Source of the DNA: an archaeon RBG_16_50_20
GTDB lineage: Archaea; Thermoproteota; Bathyarchaeia; 40CM-2-53-6
Direction: 5' to 3'
DNA: 13,892 bases
Assembly (NCBI GenBank): GCA_001768965.1
Contig: MEMY01000050.1
Span: forward strand, 1 to 13,892
Both the position numbers and the translations under genes were made by a program. The notes below the pieces were generated by a model. That model searched no databases. It saw nothing but the letters and a program-made list of their open reading frames with translations, and was not told the origin of the DNA. Below, one piece after another: positions 13,753-13,892 of the stretch (its first letter is position 1; each line of letters begins with the position of its first letter).

Positions 13753-13892
13753 CTATCCTCCTATCTCCTTTGTCAGCTCTTCCAACGTTACGTAAGGGGA
13801 ATGCAACTTGGACGCGTCAGCCCCTGGCACTCTAACGGGATTCTTGCTAGAGTACTCTTCCGGAACGCCAATGAACACTAGGACACGATGAA
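13753..13892 (-). CDS. rpl13: Large ribosomal subunit protein uL13, C-terminal part only
   Basis: The window edge cuts this gene; only its last 46 codons are present, ending in TAG at 13755-13753, six bases before the S9 ATG. The reading HRVLVFIGVPEEY, then a Lys/Val/Pro-rich linker, then SPYVTLEELTKEIGG fits the C-terminus of archaeal uL13. The uL13-uS9 order is conserved in archaea and bacteria, which supports the call despite the short fragment. Confidence 0.88.
   Translation of the reverse strand, partial: HRVLVFIGVPEEYSSKNPVRVPGADASKLHSPYVTLEELTKEIGG

Noticed and set aside
1..13892. CRISPR array, insertion sequence, tRNA or rRNA
   Set aside because: No spaced direct repeats, transposase-like frames, terminal inverted repeats or tRNA/rRNA signatures were seen; coding genes fill nearly all of the window.

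Overview
The window is archaeal chromosome. An information-processing run (L13, S9, RNA polymerase subunit N, S2, then a MEMO-family gene) leads straight into isoprenoid and membrane-lipid genes, and every recognisable protein is archaeal in type. Starts are often GTG or TTG behind GGAGG/GGTGA-like ribosome binding sites, and the few promoter candidates are TATA boxes. Base composition looks even, with no island of foreign sequence. The RpoN, S2 and DUF2070 sequences suggest a TACK-type archaeon, perhaps Bathyarchaeia-like; that placement is an impression, not a measurement.

Layout, read from the high end on the minus strand: L13 (3' end only, 13753-13892), S9, RpoN, S2, MEMO, a GHMP-family protein related to diphosphomevalonate decarboxylase, mevalonate kinase, a UbiD-type decarboxylase, the aconitase-X (phosphomevalonate dehydratase) large subunit, its small subunit (with a one-base frameshift), type 2 IPP isomerase and a class II HMG-CoA reductase ending at 3949. 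A small plus-strand gene of unknown function, perhaps a winged-helix regulator, meets the reductase tail to tail with a 4-base overlap. Upstream of it lies a plus-strand UbiA prenyltransferase. Divergent from UbiA, on the minus strand, are geranylgeranylglyceryl phosphate synthase and a DUF2070 membrane protein that runs off the left edge.

Together the genes describe the archaeal route from HMG-CoA to ether lipid. HMG-CoA reductase makes mevalonate, mevalonate kinase makes mevalonate 5-phosphate, phosphomevalonate dehydratase makes trans-anhydromevalonate 5-phosphate, and the UbiD-type enzyme decarboxylates it to isopentenyl phosphate. An isopentenyl phosphate kinase, not found here, would give IPP, which the isomerase converts to DMAPP. 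GGGP synthase and UbiA attach two geranylgeranyl chains to glycerol 1-phosphate. The prenyl chain synthase, isopentenyl phosphate kinase and UbiX (supplier of prenyl-FMN) are not in the window.

Points for a second look: the frameshifted dehydratase small subunit with a hairpin just downstream of the break; a decarboxylase-like GHMP protein with altered active-site motifs beside a pathway that should not need it; a bacterial-type (class II) HMG-CoA reductase; and the unknown small gene between the two halves of the lipid pathway. No RNA genes, mobile elements, CRISPR arrays or long intergenic regions were seen; the longest non-coding stretch is about 115 bases.
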